Positions 1 through 8,418 of a stretch of 62,959 nt of DNA are shown here, piece after piece. The stretch covers positions 1 to 62,959 of the forward strand of contig CAXSDV010000012.1 in the NCBI GenBank assembly GCA_964235945.1, given 5' to 3'. A program made the translations under genes and the position numbers. A model generated the notes under the pieces. The model searched no databases. It was given only the letters and a program-made list of their open reading frames with translations, and was not told where the DNA came from. The number at the start of each line of letters is the position of its first letter. Position 1 is the first letter of the stretch. Origin of the DNA: JASLDZ01 sp964235945 (GTDB lineage: Bacteria; Pseudomonadota; Alphaproteobacteria; Caulobacterales; Caulobacteraceae).

Positions 1-53
<53 letters not shown>

Positions 54-84
54 GCGCGGATGGCTGACCAGCGCGAAGGCCGTG

Positions 85-112
85 CGTATACAGGGATCGC
101 GGCGAGGTGCAA
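85..112 (-). promoter_or_regulatory. Promoter of the tRNA-Lys gene
   Basis: On the minus strand a -35 box TTGCAC (107-112) and a -10 box TATACG (85-90) are separated by 16 bases. Transcription would start near 78, giving a leader of about 25 nt before the tRNA 5' end at 53. AT-rich hexamers are rare in this GC-rich sequence, so the match and its placement are unlikely to be accidental. Inferred from sequence only. Confidence 0.6.
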
Positions 113-198
113 GTCCCGGCTTCGCGCGGAACCGGCCCAGGCTCGCGGACGAGGTGGGCGCGAGCGCGGCTTGTCGGGGCGGCGGTGGGGGAGGGCGG

Positions 199-570
199 AT
201 GGCGCGGCGGGACCTGTCGGGGGCGGTGGACTTCGGGCGCTTGGAGACCTACGCCGGCCACGACGACGCGGTGATCGACGAAGTGCTGGAGATTTTCCGC
301 GAACAAGCCGCGGTGTGGACCCGGCTGCTCGATCCGGACGCGCCGGCCTGGCGCGACGCGGCCCACACCATCAAGGGCGCGGCGCTGGGAGTGGGGGCGC
401 AGGTCCTCGCGGAGGCCTGCGGCGAGGCGGAGGCCGCGCCCGCGACCGCGCCGCCCGAGGAGCGCGTGCGGCTCACCGAGCGCGTGCGCGACGCCCTGGA
501 CGCGGCCCTGTCCGACGTGGCCGCCTACCGCCATGAGCGGCTGCTGGGGTCGTTGCGCGCGCCGCGCTAG
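199..570 (+). CDS. Orphan histidine phosphotransfer (Hpt) domain protein
   Basis: A 123-residue protein made almost entirely of one Hpt domain. The phospho-acceptor histidine is His56 in the motif AAHTIKGAALGVGA, followed by the usual helix pair. Hpt proteins relay phosphate between hybrid histidine kinases and response regulators in the cytoplasm; the partners are not in this window. The ATG at 199 is preferred over an in-frame upstream ATG at 46 because a purine-rich GGGGGAGGG ribosome site lies just before it and the upstream part overlaps the tRNA and has poor codon bias. Its last 4 bases overlap the convergent LysR gene. Confidence 0.8.
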   Translation: MARRDLSGAVDFGRLETYAGHDDAVIDEVLEIFREQAAVWTRLLDPDAPAWRDAAHTIKGAALGVGAQVLAEACGEAEAAPATAPPEERVRLTERVRDALDAALSDVAAYRHERLLGSLRAPR

Positions 571-1511
571 ATGCCCGCGCCGTTGTCCAGGGTGAGCAGG
601 CCCGCCTCGTGGGCGCGCGCCTCCTCCACCAGCCAGGCGGTGAAGGCCTTGACCTGGGTCAGGCGCCCCTTCGGTTTGGGGAACACGGCGAAGTAGGCGA
701 AGTCCACCGCCGTGGCGATCTGCAGGGGGGCGACGAGGCGTCCCGCGTCCAGGTCGGCCTGGGCCAGGGCGCGCTTGGCCAGCGCCACGCCGCGGCCGGC
801 GCTGGCGGCCTCGATCACGAGGCTGGACTGGTTGAACCGCGGCCCCCGCTGGCCGTCCACGCCCTTGGCCCCGCGCGCGGTCAGCCACATGGTCCAGTCG
901 GGGCAGCTCTCGTCCGCGTCGGGGGAGCCGTCGTGCAGCAGCACGTGGGAGGCCAGGTCCTCCCAGCCGTCCAGCGGCTTGTCGGCCAAGAGGGCGGGGG
1001 AGGCGACGGGGATCACCGTTTCGCTCATCAGCCGCACGGTCTCCAGCCCCGGATAGCGGCCGGAGCCGTAGCGGATGGCGAGGTCGATCTCGCCCGCGGC
1101 GAAGTCCACGAGCTCCATGCCCGCCTGCAGCCAGACGTCCACCTCGGGGTGGCGCTCGGCGAAGCGGCCCAAGCGCGGCACCAGCCACTTGGCGGCGAAG
1201 GAAGGAGCGGCCGAGACGGTCACGCGCCGGCCGTCCACCGCGGCGGTCAGCAGGCTCGCCGCCTCCGTCAGCCGGTCGAAGGCCTCGCGCAGGGCGGGTA
1301 GGGCGGTCTGTCCGGCGTCCGTGAGGAGCAGGCCCTTGGGCGTGCGCCGGAACAGGGCGGCGCCCACGAAATCCTCCAGGTTCTGGATCTGCTGGGAGAC
1401 CGCGCCGGGGGTGACCGACAGCTCCTCCGCCGCCCGGCTGAAGTTCATGTGCCGCGCCGCCGTCTCGAAGGCGCGCAGGGCGTTGAGCGGGGGAAGGCGG
1501 CGGCGGTCCAT
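567..1511 (-). CDS. LysR-family transcriptional regulator (GcvA-like)
   Basis: A 314-residue LysR-type regulator. The N-terminal winged helix-turn-helix (about residues 7-65) includes LNALRAFETAARHMNFSRAA and the recognition helix TPGAVSQQIQNLE. The rest is a periplasmic-binding-protein-like effector domain with the GcvA-type segment AIRYGSGRYPGLETVRL. LysR proteins bind small molecules and activate or repress nearby, often divergent, genes. This one is divergent from the siroheme/sulfate assimilation block starting at 1689, so a role in sulfur control is possible. However, the effector domain resembles GcvA/AmpR-type regulators more than CysB, so I leave the target open. Confidence 0.88.
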   Translation of the reverse strand: MDRRRLPPLNALRAFETAARHMNFSRAAEELSVTPGAVSQQIQNLEDFVGAALFRRTPKGLLLTDAGQTALPALREAFDRLTEAASLLTAAVDGRRVTVSAAPSFAAKWLVPRLGRFAERHPEVDVWLQAGMELVDFAAGEIDLAIRYGSGRYPGLETVRLMSETVIPVASPALLADKPLDGWEDLASHVLLHDGSPDADESCPDWTMWLTARGAKGVDGQRGPRFNQSSLVIEAASAGRGVALAKRALAQADLDAGRLVAPLQIATAVDFAYFAVFPKPKGRLTQVKAFTAWLVEEARAHEAGLLTLDNGAGI

Positions 1512-1571
1512 CAGAATAGCTGCAAGCTCGGGAAGAAGGCGTGGCGTTGCGGCATGAACCGCCGCCGCGCA

Positions 1572-1581
1572 GGTTGCAACC
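1572..1581. promoter_or_regulatory. Perfect 10-bp palindrome in the LysR/SUMT intergenic region
   Basis: GGTTGCAACC is a perfect palindrome in the 177-bp divergent spacer between the LysR gene and the sulfate assimilation genes. LysR operators are commonly short dyads with T-N11-A geometry, so this is a candidate operator; no second copy is obvious. A -10-like GCTATAAG at 1662-1669 lies about 20 bases before the start of the downstream gene and could be its promoter element. Confidence 0.3.
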
Positions 1582-1688
1582 GTTCCGGGCCGTTCCGTCA
1601 TTCGGTCGGGTACGGCGGGGCGGGTTCGCGCCCGTTCCGCCGGGAATTCGCTTTCAGCTCGGCTATAAGGCCGGGAAGGGACTCGCCG

Positions 1689-2576
1689 GTGTCGAAGGCT
1701 GAGGCGCGCGGGCGCGGGGCGGGCCTTGTCGCCGTGGACGGGCGCGTCGCCGGGCGGACGCCCCACGGGGGTCGTGTGACGCTCGTGGGCGCCGGGCCGG
1801 GCGATCCCGAGCTGCTGACGCTCAAGGCCGTGCGCGCGCTCGCGCGGGCGCAGGTGGTGGTGCACGACCGGCTGGTGTCGGAGGCGGTGCTGGAGCACGC
1901 GCCGGCCTCGGCCCGCCGCATCTACGTGGGCAAGCGCAAGGCGCGCCACGCCCTGCCGCAGGAGGACATCAACGCCCTGCTGGTCGGCCTCGCCCTGTCG
2001 GGGTTGGAGGTGGTGCGGCTGAAGGGCGGCGATCCCTTCGTGTTCGGCCGCGGCGGCGAGGAGCTGGCCGCCTGCCGCGCGGCGGGCGTGGCCTGCGCGG
2101 TCGTGCCGGGGATCAGCGCGGCCTTCGCCGCGGCGGCGGCCGCGGGCGCGCCGCTCACCCACCGGGGCGCGGCCCAGGCGGTGACCCTCGTCACCGGCCA
2201 TGCGGCGCCGGACGGGGAGGGCGGCTGGTGCGCGCCCGAGCTGGACTGGACGGCGCTGGCCCGCCCCAACCACACGGTCGCCGTCTACATGGGCGTGTCC
2301 ACCGCGCCCTTGATCGCCGGGCGGCTGCTGGGCGCCGGCCGCGCCGCCTCCACCCCCGTGCTGGTGGTCGAGCGCGCGAGCCTGCCGGACGAGCGGCGCC
2401 TGCTGACCACCCTGGCGGGCCTGCCCGCCGCGGCCGCCGCGCTGGAAGGGCCCGCCGTGCTGATCATCGGCGAGGCGGCCGCCCTGGCCCAGGTCGACGG
2501 CCGGCCCGACGCTCCGTTCGAGCCTGCGCCCGCCCCGGCCCTCGCCGATCCCTCTCCCGAGAGGGCCCGCGCATGA
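1689..2576 (+). CDS. cobA: Uroporphyrinogen-III C-methyltransferase (SUMT) for siroheme synthesis
   Basis: 295 residues from a GTG start chosen because GGGAAGGGA lies 8 bases upstream. The tetrapyrrole methylase signatures are present: TLVGAGPGDPELLTLKA (about residues 31-47) and VVRLKGGDPFVFGRGGEE (about 108-125). Family members use S-adenosylmethionine to methylate uroporphyrinogen III at C2 and C7, giving precorrin-2 on the way to siroheme. Siroheme is the cofactor of the sulfite reductase two genes downstream. The dehydrogenase/ferrochelatase half found in full CysG is absent, so those steps must be encoded elsewhere. The stop overlaps the next ATG (ATGA), so translation is probably coupled. 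The name could equally be cysG-like or sumT. Confidence 0.92.
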   Translation: MSKAEARGRGAGLVAVDGRVAGRTPHGGRVTLVGAGPGDPELLTLKAVRALARAQVVVHDRLVSEAVLEHAPASARRIYVGKRKARHALPQEDINALLVGLALSGLEVVRLKGGDPFVFGRGGEELAACRAAGVACAVVPGISAAFAAAAAAGAPLTHRGAAQAVTLVTGHAAPDGEGGWCAPELDWTALARPNHTVAVYMGVSTAPLIAGRLLGAGRAASTPVLVVERASLPDERRLLTTLAGLPAAAAALEGPAVLIIGEAAALAQVDGRPDAPFEPAPAPALADPSPERARA

Positions 2577-2944
2577 GCGCCGCCGTGCAGGCGATCACCG
2601 CCAACCGGCTCGACTCGGGCGAGGTGGTGTTCCGCGCCGCGGGCGCGTGGACGCCGCAGCTGGTCGAGGCCGAGCGCTTCGACGATCCCGCCGAGGCCGA
2701 GGCCGAACTCGCCCGGGCGCGCGGCGAGCCGCGGGTGGTGATCGACCCCTACCTGATCGCGCTGCGGGTCGAGGCGGGCCTGCCGATCCCCCAGAGCTAT
2801 CGCGAGCGCGTCCGCGCGCTCGGCCCCAGCGACCATCCGGGCCTCGGCAAGCAGGCCGAGGGCGGCGCGGCGATCGAGGCCGTACGCGCCGCGGAGGGCG
2901 CCGCGCGCTCCTCCGGCCGGCTCGGCCTGATCCGCAGGAAGTAA
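2573..2944 (+). CDS. DUF2849 family protein of the sulfite reductase operon
   Basis: A small cytoplasmic protein of 123 residues with no signal peptide or membrane segment. It resembles the DUF2849 family, which in alphaproteobacteria sits between the siroheme methyltransferase and sulfite reductase genes. It starts in an ATGA overlap with the SUMT gene and ends 2 bases before cysI, so it is clearly part of the operon. Visible features are an N-terminal beta-rich half (TANRLDSGEVVFRAAGAW) and a charged C-terminal half ending in RRK. The biochemical function is unknown; the context suggests help in sulfite reductase assembly or electron delivery. Confidence 0.8.
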   Translation: MSAAVQAITANRLDSGEVVFRAAGAWTPQLVEAERFDDPAEAEAELARARGEPRVVIDPYLIALRVEAGLPIPQSYRERVRALGPSDHPGLGKQAEGGAAIEAVRAAEGAARSSGRLGLIRRK

Positions 2945-2946
2945 GC

Positions 2947-4617
2947 ATGTCCGGATACGCCTACGACGCCATAGACGCCGCGGTGGTGGCCGACCGCAAC
3001 GCCGAGTTCCGCGACCAGGTGGAGCGGCGCCTGTCGGGCGGGCTCACCGAGGAGCAGTTCAAGCCGTTGCGGCTGATGAACGGCCTGTACCTGCAGCTGC
3101 ACGCCTACATGCTGCGCGTGGCCATCCCCTACGGCGTGCTGAGCTCGCGCCAGTTGCACGGCTTGGCCGACGTCGCGCGGCGCTTCGACAAGGGCTACGC
3201 CCACTTCACCACCCGGCAGAACCTCCAATTCCACTGGATGCAGTTGGCGCGGACGCCCGACGCCCTGGAGGCGCTGGCGACCGTCGACCTGCACGCCATC
3301 CAGACCAGCGGCAACTGCATCAGGAACACCACGAGCGATCCCTACGCCGGCGCGGTGGAGGGCGAGGCGGACGACCCGCGCGTCTGGTCCGAGGCGATCC
3401 GCCAGTGGTCCACCCTGCACCCGGAGTTCTCCTGGCTGCCGCGCAAGTTCAAGATCGCGGTGACCGCGTCCGAAGAGGACAGAACCGCCGCGCGCGTCCA
3501 CGACGTGGGGCTGCAACTTCATCGCAATGACGCGGGGGAACTGGGCTTCCGCGTGATGGTGGGCGGCGGGCTCGGCCGTACGCCCTACGTGGGTTCGGTG
3601 ATCCGCGAGCACCTGCCCGCGGGGCGGCTCTTGTCCTACCTGTCGGCTATCCTGCGCACGTTCAACCTGCACGGCCGGCGCGACAACCTGTTCAAGGCGC
3701 GCATCAAGATCCTGGTGGCCACCATGGGCGCGGCCGCTTTCGGCGCGGCGGTGGAGGCGGAGTGGGCGCAGCTCGACCCCGACCTCTACGACCTGCCCGA
3801 CGAGGAGCTGGCGCGCATCCGCGGCCGCTTCGGCGTGATCGACTTCGAGCCGCTGCCGGCGCGGTCGCAGGCGTTCGAGCTCGCGCGCGGCGTCGACGGC
3901 GCCCTGGCGCGCTTCGCCCGCAACAACCTCGTCGTCCACCGCCGGCCGGGCTACGCCCTGGTCAACGTCAGCCTGAAGACGCCGGGCGAGACGCCGGGCG
4001 ACGCCTCCGCCGACCAGATGGACGCCCTGGCCGAGCTCGCGCGCCGCTACAGCTTCGACGAGATCCGCGTCACCCACGAGCAGAACCTCGTCCTGCCGCA
4101 CGTGAAGCTGGACGACGTGCCGACCGTGTTCGCCGAGTTGCAGCGCATCGGCCTGGCCGCGCCCAACCACGGCCTGGTCAGCGACATCATCGCCTGCCCC
4201 GGGCTCGACTACTGCGCCCTGGCCAACGCGCGCTCCATCTCCATCGCCCAGGACATCGCCCGCCGCTTCGCCGAGCCCGACCGGGCCGAGGCGGTGGGCG
4301 AGTTCAAGGTCAAGATAAGCGGCTGCATCAACGCCTGCGGCCACCACCACGTCGGCCACGTCGGCATCCTGGGGGTCGATAAGAAGGGGGAGGAGTTCTA
4401 CCAGCTCACCCTGGGCGGCTCGGCCGCGGCGGACGCGCGGGTGGGCGACGCGCTCGGGCCCGCGCTCTCCGCGGCGGAGGTCGCCCCCGCGGTGGACGCC
4501 ATCGTCGGCGCCTACCTGCGCGAGAAACAGGGCGCCGAGCGCTTCCTCGACACCTACGCCCGGGTGGGCCTGGGCCCCTTCAAGGAGGCGGTCTATGCCG
4601 ACGCTCATCCGGCTTGA
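2947..4617 (+). CDS. cysI: Sulfite reductase hemoprotein (nitrite/sulfite reductase family)
   Basis: 556 residues with the two-repeat nitrite/sulfite reductase layout (ferredoxin-like half domains alternating with 4Fe-4S/siroheme domains). The siroheme-iron-sulfur ligands are visible as Cys417-x5-Cys423 (ACPGLDYC) and Cys460-x3-Cys464 (SGCINACGHHH). The enzyme carries out the six-electron reduction of sulfite to sulfide for cysteine synthesis. No CysJ-type flavoprotein is encoded nearby; the ferredoxin-NADP reductase downstream at 5846 suggests a ferredoxin-dependent route (inference). A nitrite reductase role is less likely given the APS reductase in the same operon. The gene overlaps the next by 23 bases. 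Confidence 0.93.
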   Translation: MSGYAYDAIDAAVVADRNAEFRDQVERRLSGGLTEEQFKPLRLMNGLYLQLHAYMLRVAIPYGVLSSRQLHGLADVARRFDKGYAHFTTRQNLQFHWMQLARTPDALEALATVDLHAIQTSGNCIRNTTSDPYAGAVEGEADDPRVWSEAIRQWSTLHPEFSWLPRKFKIAVTASEEDRTAARVHDVGLQLHRNDAGELGFRVMVGGGLGRTPYVGSVIREHLPAGRLLSYLSAILRTFNLHGRRDNLFKARIKILVATMGAAAFGAAVEAEWAQLDPDLYDLPDEELARIRGRFGVIDFEPLPARSQAFELARGVDGALARFARNNLVVHRRPGYALVNVSLKTPGETPGDASADQMDALAELARRYSFDEIRVTHEQNLVLPHVKLDDVPTVFAELQRIGLAAPNHGLVSDIIACPGLDYCALANARSISIAQDIARRFAEPDRAEAVGEFKVKISGCINACGHHHVGHVGILGVDKKGEEFYQLTLGGSAAADARVGDALGPALSAAEVAPAVDAIVGAYLREKQGAERFLDTYARVGLGPFKEAVYADAHPA

Positions 4618-5092
4618 GGACGGCGCCTACCGCGCCGCCGACGACCCCTGGACCGCCCTGGCCGACGCCGATTCCGTCCCGGCGAGCGACGCTCCGCTCC
4701 TGGTTTCCGCCGCCCGGCTCGAAGGTGACGAGTCCTTCGGGGACCGGCCGCTCGGCGTGTTGCTGACCGTGAGCGATCCCGTCGAGGCGCTGGCGACCCG
4801 GTTGAACCGGCTGTCGCTGGTGGCGCTCGACTTCCCCAAATTCCGCGACGGGCGCGCGCTCACCGCCGCGCGCCTGCTGCGCGAGCGCTACGGCTTCCGC
4901 GGCGAGGTGCGCGCGGTGGGCGACGTGCTGCGCGACCAGGCCTTCCACATGGTGCGCTGCGGCTTCGACGCCTTCATCCCCGCCGACGGCGCGACGGCGC
5001 AGGAATGGGCCCGTTCGGCCGGGCGCCATCGCCACGTCTACACCGTCGCCGCCGACGGCCGGCGTCCGGTCTCGTCCGAGCGCGCCGCATGA
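4595..5092 (+). CDS. DUF934 family protein of the sulfate assimilation operon
   Basis: 165 residues with no transmembrane segment, starting inside the last 23 bases of cysI and ending in an ATGA overlap with cysH. It matches the DUF934 family (often annotated as an oxidoreductase accessory protein), recognisable by the central block RLSLVALDFPKFRDGRALTA and the following LLRERYGFRGEVRAVGDV. The family is nearly always found between cysI and cysH in proteobacteria. Function is not established; a role in sulfite reductase maturation or electron transfer is inferred from gene order only. Confidence 0.85.
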   Translation: MPTLIRLEDGAYRAADDPWTALADADSVPASDAPLLVSAARLEGDESFGDRPLGVLLTVSDPVEALATRLNRLSLVALDFPKFRDGRALTAARLLRERYGFRGEVRAVGDVLRDQAFHMVRCGFDAFIPADGATAQEWARSAGRHRHVYTVAADGRRPVSSERAA

Positions 5093-5811
5093 CGCCGCCG
5101 GACGGGGGACCGCCCCGCGAGGAGGGCCTGCTCGACCTCCCCCGCGACGCGCCCGCAGCCGAGGTGCTGCGCGCCGCGCTGGCGGCCTTTCCCGGCCGGA
5201 TCGCGCTCGTCTCGTCGTTCGGGACCGAGTCGGCGGTGCTGCTGCACATGGCCGCCGCCCTCGACCGGGCGGTCCCGGTGGTGTTCCTCGACACCGGCCA
5301 CCTGTTCGCCCAGACGCTGGACCACCGGCAGGGCCTGGTCCGGCGCCTTGGGCTCACCGACGTGCGCGACGTGCGCCCGGCCTTCGCCGGCTTGGCGCTG
5401 GGCGACCCGCGCGCCGACCTGTGGCGCTCCGACCCCGACGCCTGCTGCGACCTGCGCAAGGTGCGCCCCCTCGACCGCGCGCTGGAGGGGTTCGGCGCCT
5501 GGATCACCGGGCGCAAGCGCGCCCACGGGGCGGGGCGCGCGCGCCTGCCCGTGGCCGAGCGCGGGCCGGACGGCCGCGTCAAGGTCAACCCGCTGGCCGC
5601 CTGGTCGCCCGCCGACCTCGCCGCCTACGCCGCGCGCCACGACCTGCCGGCGCACCCGCTCGCCGCCCAGGGCTACGCCTCGGTCGGCTGCTGGCCCTGC
5701 ACGGCGCCCTCCGACGACGGCCGGGCGGGCCGCTGGGCGGGTTCCGCCAAGACCGAATGCGGCATACATAGGCCTCAGAAGCCCGCCCCGGACCTCGGCG
5801 GCGGCCTCTGA
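5089..5811 (+). CDS. cysH: Adenylylsulfate (APS) reductase, iron-sulfur type
   Basis: 240 residues of the PAPS/APS reductase family. The P-loop-like SSFGTESAVLL (about residues 42-52) starts the nucleotide-binding domain. Two cysteine pairs, Cys119-Cys120 (DPDACCDLRK) and Cys201-x2-Cys204 (GCWPC), are the ligands of a 4Fe-4S cluster. They mark the APS-using, thioredoxin-dependent type rather than the cluster-free PAPS reductase of enteric bacteria. The catalytic cysteine is Cys224 in KTECGIH near the C terminus. The product, sulfite, is the substrate of the cysI product. Translation is coupled to DUF934 by an ATGA overlap. APS reductase use fits an operon without an APS kinase gene nearby. 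Confidence 0.94.
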   Translation: MTPPDGGPPREEGLLDLPRDAPAAEVLRAALAAFPGRIALVSSFGTESAVLLHMAAALDRAVPVVFLDTGHLFAQTLDHRQGLVRRLGLTDVRDVRPAFAGLALGDPRADLWRSDPDACCDLRKVRPLDRALEGFGAWITGRKRAHGAGRARLPVAERGPDGRVKVNPLAAWSPADLAAYAARHDLPAHPLAAQGYASVGCWPCTAPSDDGRAGRWAGSAKTECGIHRPQKPAPDLGGGL

Positions 5812-5845
5812 CCTCCTCCTTTCCGAAGCCCGCAGACCTGACGCC

Positions 5846-6688
5846 ATGACCGACACGCTCGCGGCCGCGCCCGCCGACAGCTTCGAGGCGATCGCCGCCG
5901 CCCACCCCGGCCAGCACGTCGAACGCGTGCTGTGGGTGAAGCACTGGACGGACCGGCTGTTCTCCTTCGCCATCACCCGGCCGGCCAGCTTCCGCTTCCG
6001 TTCGGGCGAGTTCGTCATGATCGGCCTGCCCGCCGAGCCCGGCCAGAAGAAGCCCGTGCTGCGCGCCTACTCGATCGCCTCGCCCCACTTCGCCGAGGAG
6101 CTGGAGTTCTTCTCCATCAAGGTGTCGGACGGCCCGCTGACCGCGCGCCTGCAGATGATCCAGCCGGGCGACCCCGTGCTGATGGCCAAGAAGCCCACGG
6201 GCACGCTGGTGCTGGACGCGCTCAAGCCCGGCAAGCGCCTGTTCCTGATCGGCACGGGCACCGGGCTCGCCCCCTGGCTCTCCGTCGCGCGCGACCCCGA
6301 CGCCTACGAGCGCTACCAGCGCATCATCGTCGCCCACACCGTGCGCGAGGTGAAGGACCTCGCCTACCGCGAGTTGTTCGAGCGCGAGCTGAAGGAGGAC
6401 GAGGTGTTCGGCGAGCTCGCCGGCCCGCAGCTCCACTACTACCCCACCGTCACCCGCGAGCCGTTCGTCACGCCCGGGCGCATCACCGAGCGCATCCTCT
6501 CCGGCGACCTGTTCCGCGACCTGGGCCTGCCCGGCGGCCGCTTCGACCCCGCCGAGGACCGGGTGATGATCTGCGGCTCCATGGACATGATCAAGGAGCT
6601 GGCGGTGATCCTGGAGGACCACGGCATGACCGAGGGCTCCAACGCCGAGCCCGGCGATTTCGTGATCGAGCGCGCTTTCGTCGGCTGA
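5846..6688 (+). CDS. fpr: Ferredoxin-NADP(+) reductase
   Basis: 280 residues of the bacterial FPR subfamily. The FAD-binding motif RAYSIAS is at about residues 73-79, and LFLIGTGTGLAPWLS (about residues 132-146) is the glycine-rich NADP-binding loop. The protein ends in FVIERAFVG, the C-terminal pattern typical of this subclass. It exchanges electrons between NADPH and ferredoxin or flavodoxin in the cytoplasm. It starts 34 bases after cysH on the same strand, so it may be co-transcribed and feed the sulfite reductase (inference from position). No ferredoxin gene is adjacent. Confidence 0.93.
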   Translation: MTDTLAAAPADSFEAIAAAHPGQHVERVLWVKHWTDRLFSFAITRPASFRFRSGEFVMIGLPAEPGQKKPVLRAYSIASPHFAEELEFFSIKVSDGPLTARLQMIQPGDPVLMAKKPTGTLVLDALKPGKRLFLIGTGTGLAPWLSVARDPDAYERYQRIIVAHTVREVKDLAYRELFERELKEDEVFGELAGPQLHYYPTVTREPFVTPGRITERILSGDLFRDLGLPGGRFDPAEDRVMICGSMDMIKELAVILEDHGMTEGSNAEPGDFVIERAFVG

Positions 6689-6778
6689 CGTGGCGGGCGC
6701 CGCCGCTTAGGCGCTTGCGCCGGGGCCTCTCCCGCCCGACCTTCGGTCCCGGTCGGCCGCCGACCTGAGGGAGGCCTC

Positions 6779-8407
6779 GTGGCCGAAGGGTTCTCGCCGC
6801 TCGACTCCCGTCCTGTGGAGGTCGCCGCCTGCGGGCGCTCGGACGCCGAGGTGCTCGTGGTCGGGGCCGGGCCGGTGGGCCTCATGCTGGGGGTCGGCCT
6901 GCGCCTGCACGGCGTCGACGTGCTGGTGGTTGACCGCGCCGACCCCGGCCGCCACGCGCCGCGCGCGGCGGTGGTCTGGCCGCGCGAGGCCGAGGCGCTG
7001 GCGAGCTACGGTTTGGGCGAGGTTCTCGCCGCCGCCGCCCTGCCGCTCTCCACCGCCCATGTCCACGCCGGGGGCGAGCGCCTGGGCGCCTTGAGTTTCG
7101 GCGCGCTGGAAAGTGCGCACTCCCGACCCCTGGTCATCGAACAGCACGCGGTCGAGCGGCTGCTGCTGGCGCGCTATCTTGAGTTGGGCGGGCGGATGCG
7201 CTGGCGCACGGCCGTCGCCGACCTGCACCTGCACGACGACGGGGTGGACGCGCGGCTGGAAGGGGGAGGGCGCGTTTCCGCCGGTTGGGTGGTCGGCTGC
7301 GACGGCGCCTCGAGTCTCGTGCGCAAGCGCATGGGCGCGCGCTTCGCCGGTGCGCCGGTGAAGAACCTCGAGTGCGTGCAGATCAACGGCCGCCCGCGCT
7401 GGAACCACGACGCGCCGCCGGGGGAGGGGCGCTTCTTCCTGGCCCCGGGCGCGGCGGTGGGGTGCTTCCCGACCGCCGAGGGCCACTGGCGCTTCTACTG
7501 CTTCAAGGTGGACGACCGGCCCGACCGGCGCGACCCGCCGGACGCGGCGGAGATGGGCGAGCTTCTGACTCGGCTGACCGGCTCGCCCGTGGAGGTCGAT
7601 CCCGCCGACCCCGTCTGGTTCAACCGCGCGCGTTTCCAGCGCCGCACCGCCACGAGTTTCCGCCGGGGTCGTGCGCTGCTGTGCGGCGACGCCGCCCACG
7701 TCTGGCCGGCGGTGGGCGGCCACGGCATGGCGGCGGGGCTGTTGGGCGCCCACAACCTCGCCTGGAAGCTCGCCGCCGTCGTGCGGGGCGGCGCGGGGAC
7801 GGCCCTGCTGGACACCTACGCGCAGGAGCAGCGCCGCACCGCCCGCGCCATCCGCGGCCACATGCGCCTGGACCTCCTGGAGGCGCCCCAGCCGCCGGCG
7901 ATGTTCGCGCTTCTGCGCCGGGCGCTGCCCGCCCTCCTGCCCAGCCGCGCGTTCGGGCGCCGGCTGGAGGCCATGCTGGGCGACATGACGCTGCACCATC
8001 GCGGTTCGGCCCTGTCGCGCGGGGCGGGCGGCCCGGTGGCGGCGGGCGAGCGTCTGCCCGACCCCGTGCTGGCGCGGGGCCGCCTGCACGCGCGGCTCGA
8101 CCCCCTCGGTTGGACGTTGGTCGGCGCCGCGGGGGTCGCCCTCGACGCGGCGGCGGCGGCGGGCGGAGTGGGCCTAGCCGCGCTCGGGCCGGAGGACGCC
8201 GCCGTCGTACGTCGCCTGGGCTTGAGGCGCCGCCAGCTTCTCGTGCGGCCGGACGGATATGTGGCGCTGGTGCTGCGGCCGGGCGACGGCGCGGCGGTGC
8301 GCCGCCACCTCGCCCGTTTCGGCGTGTACGGCGCGGCGGGCTCGCAGGCGACGCGTCACATGGGCGTCACGCCCCGAGCGCACACGCTGGCCGCCGTCCG
8401 CGCCTGA
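6779..8407 (+). CDS. FAD-dependent aromatic-ring monooxygenase (PheA/TfdB-like)
   Basis: 542 residues from a GTG start preceded by a strong GAGGGAGG site. The N-terminal dinucleotide-binding fold VLVVGAGPVGLML (Gly29, Gly31, Gly34) and the second FAD motif LLCGDAAHVWPAVGGHGM (near residue 300) place it in the group A flavoprotein hydroxylases. A C-terminal thioredoxin-like domain, as in phenol hydroxylase relatives, probably spans the last 150 residues. Family members hydroxylate phenolic or polyketide substrates using NAD(P)H and oxygen. The substrate cannot be read from sequence, and no ring-cleavage genes are adjacent; homogentisate dioxygenase is 38 kb away. Confidence 0.85.
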   Translation: MAEGFSPLDSRPVEVAACGRSDAEVLVVGAGPVGLMLGVGLRLHGVDVLVVDRADPGRHAPRAAVVWPREAEALASYGLGEVLAAAALPLSTAHVHAGGERLGALSFGALESAHSRPLVIEQHAVERLLLARYLELGGRMRWRTAVADLHLHDDGVDARLEGGGRVSAGWVVGCDGASSLVRKRMGARFAGAPVKNLECVQINGRPRWNHDAPPGEGRFFLAPGAAVGCFPTAEGHWRFYCFKVDDRPDRRDPPDAAEMGELLTRLTGSPVEVDPADPVWFNRARFQRRTATSFRRGRALLCGDAAHVWPAVGGHGMAAGLLGAHNLAWKLAAVVRGGAGTALLDTYAQEQRRTARAIRGHMRLDLLEAPQPPAMFALLRRALPALLPSRAFGRRLEAMLGDMTLHHRGSALSRGAGGPVAAGERLPDPVLARGRLHARLDPLGWTLVGAAGVALDAAAAAGGVGLAALGPEDAAVVRRLGLRRRQLLVRPDGYVALVLRPGDGAAVRRHLARFGVYGAAGSQATRHMGVTPRAHTLAAVRA

Positions 8408-8418
8408 GGAGTTCCGCC

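Noticed and set aside
6736..6756. CCGACC...GGTCGG hairpin between fpr and the monooxygenase gene as a terminator
   Set aside because: Six-base stem, nine-base loop and no T tract. It may mark the end of the sulfate operon but the evidence is weak.
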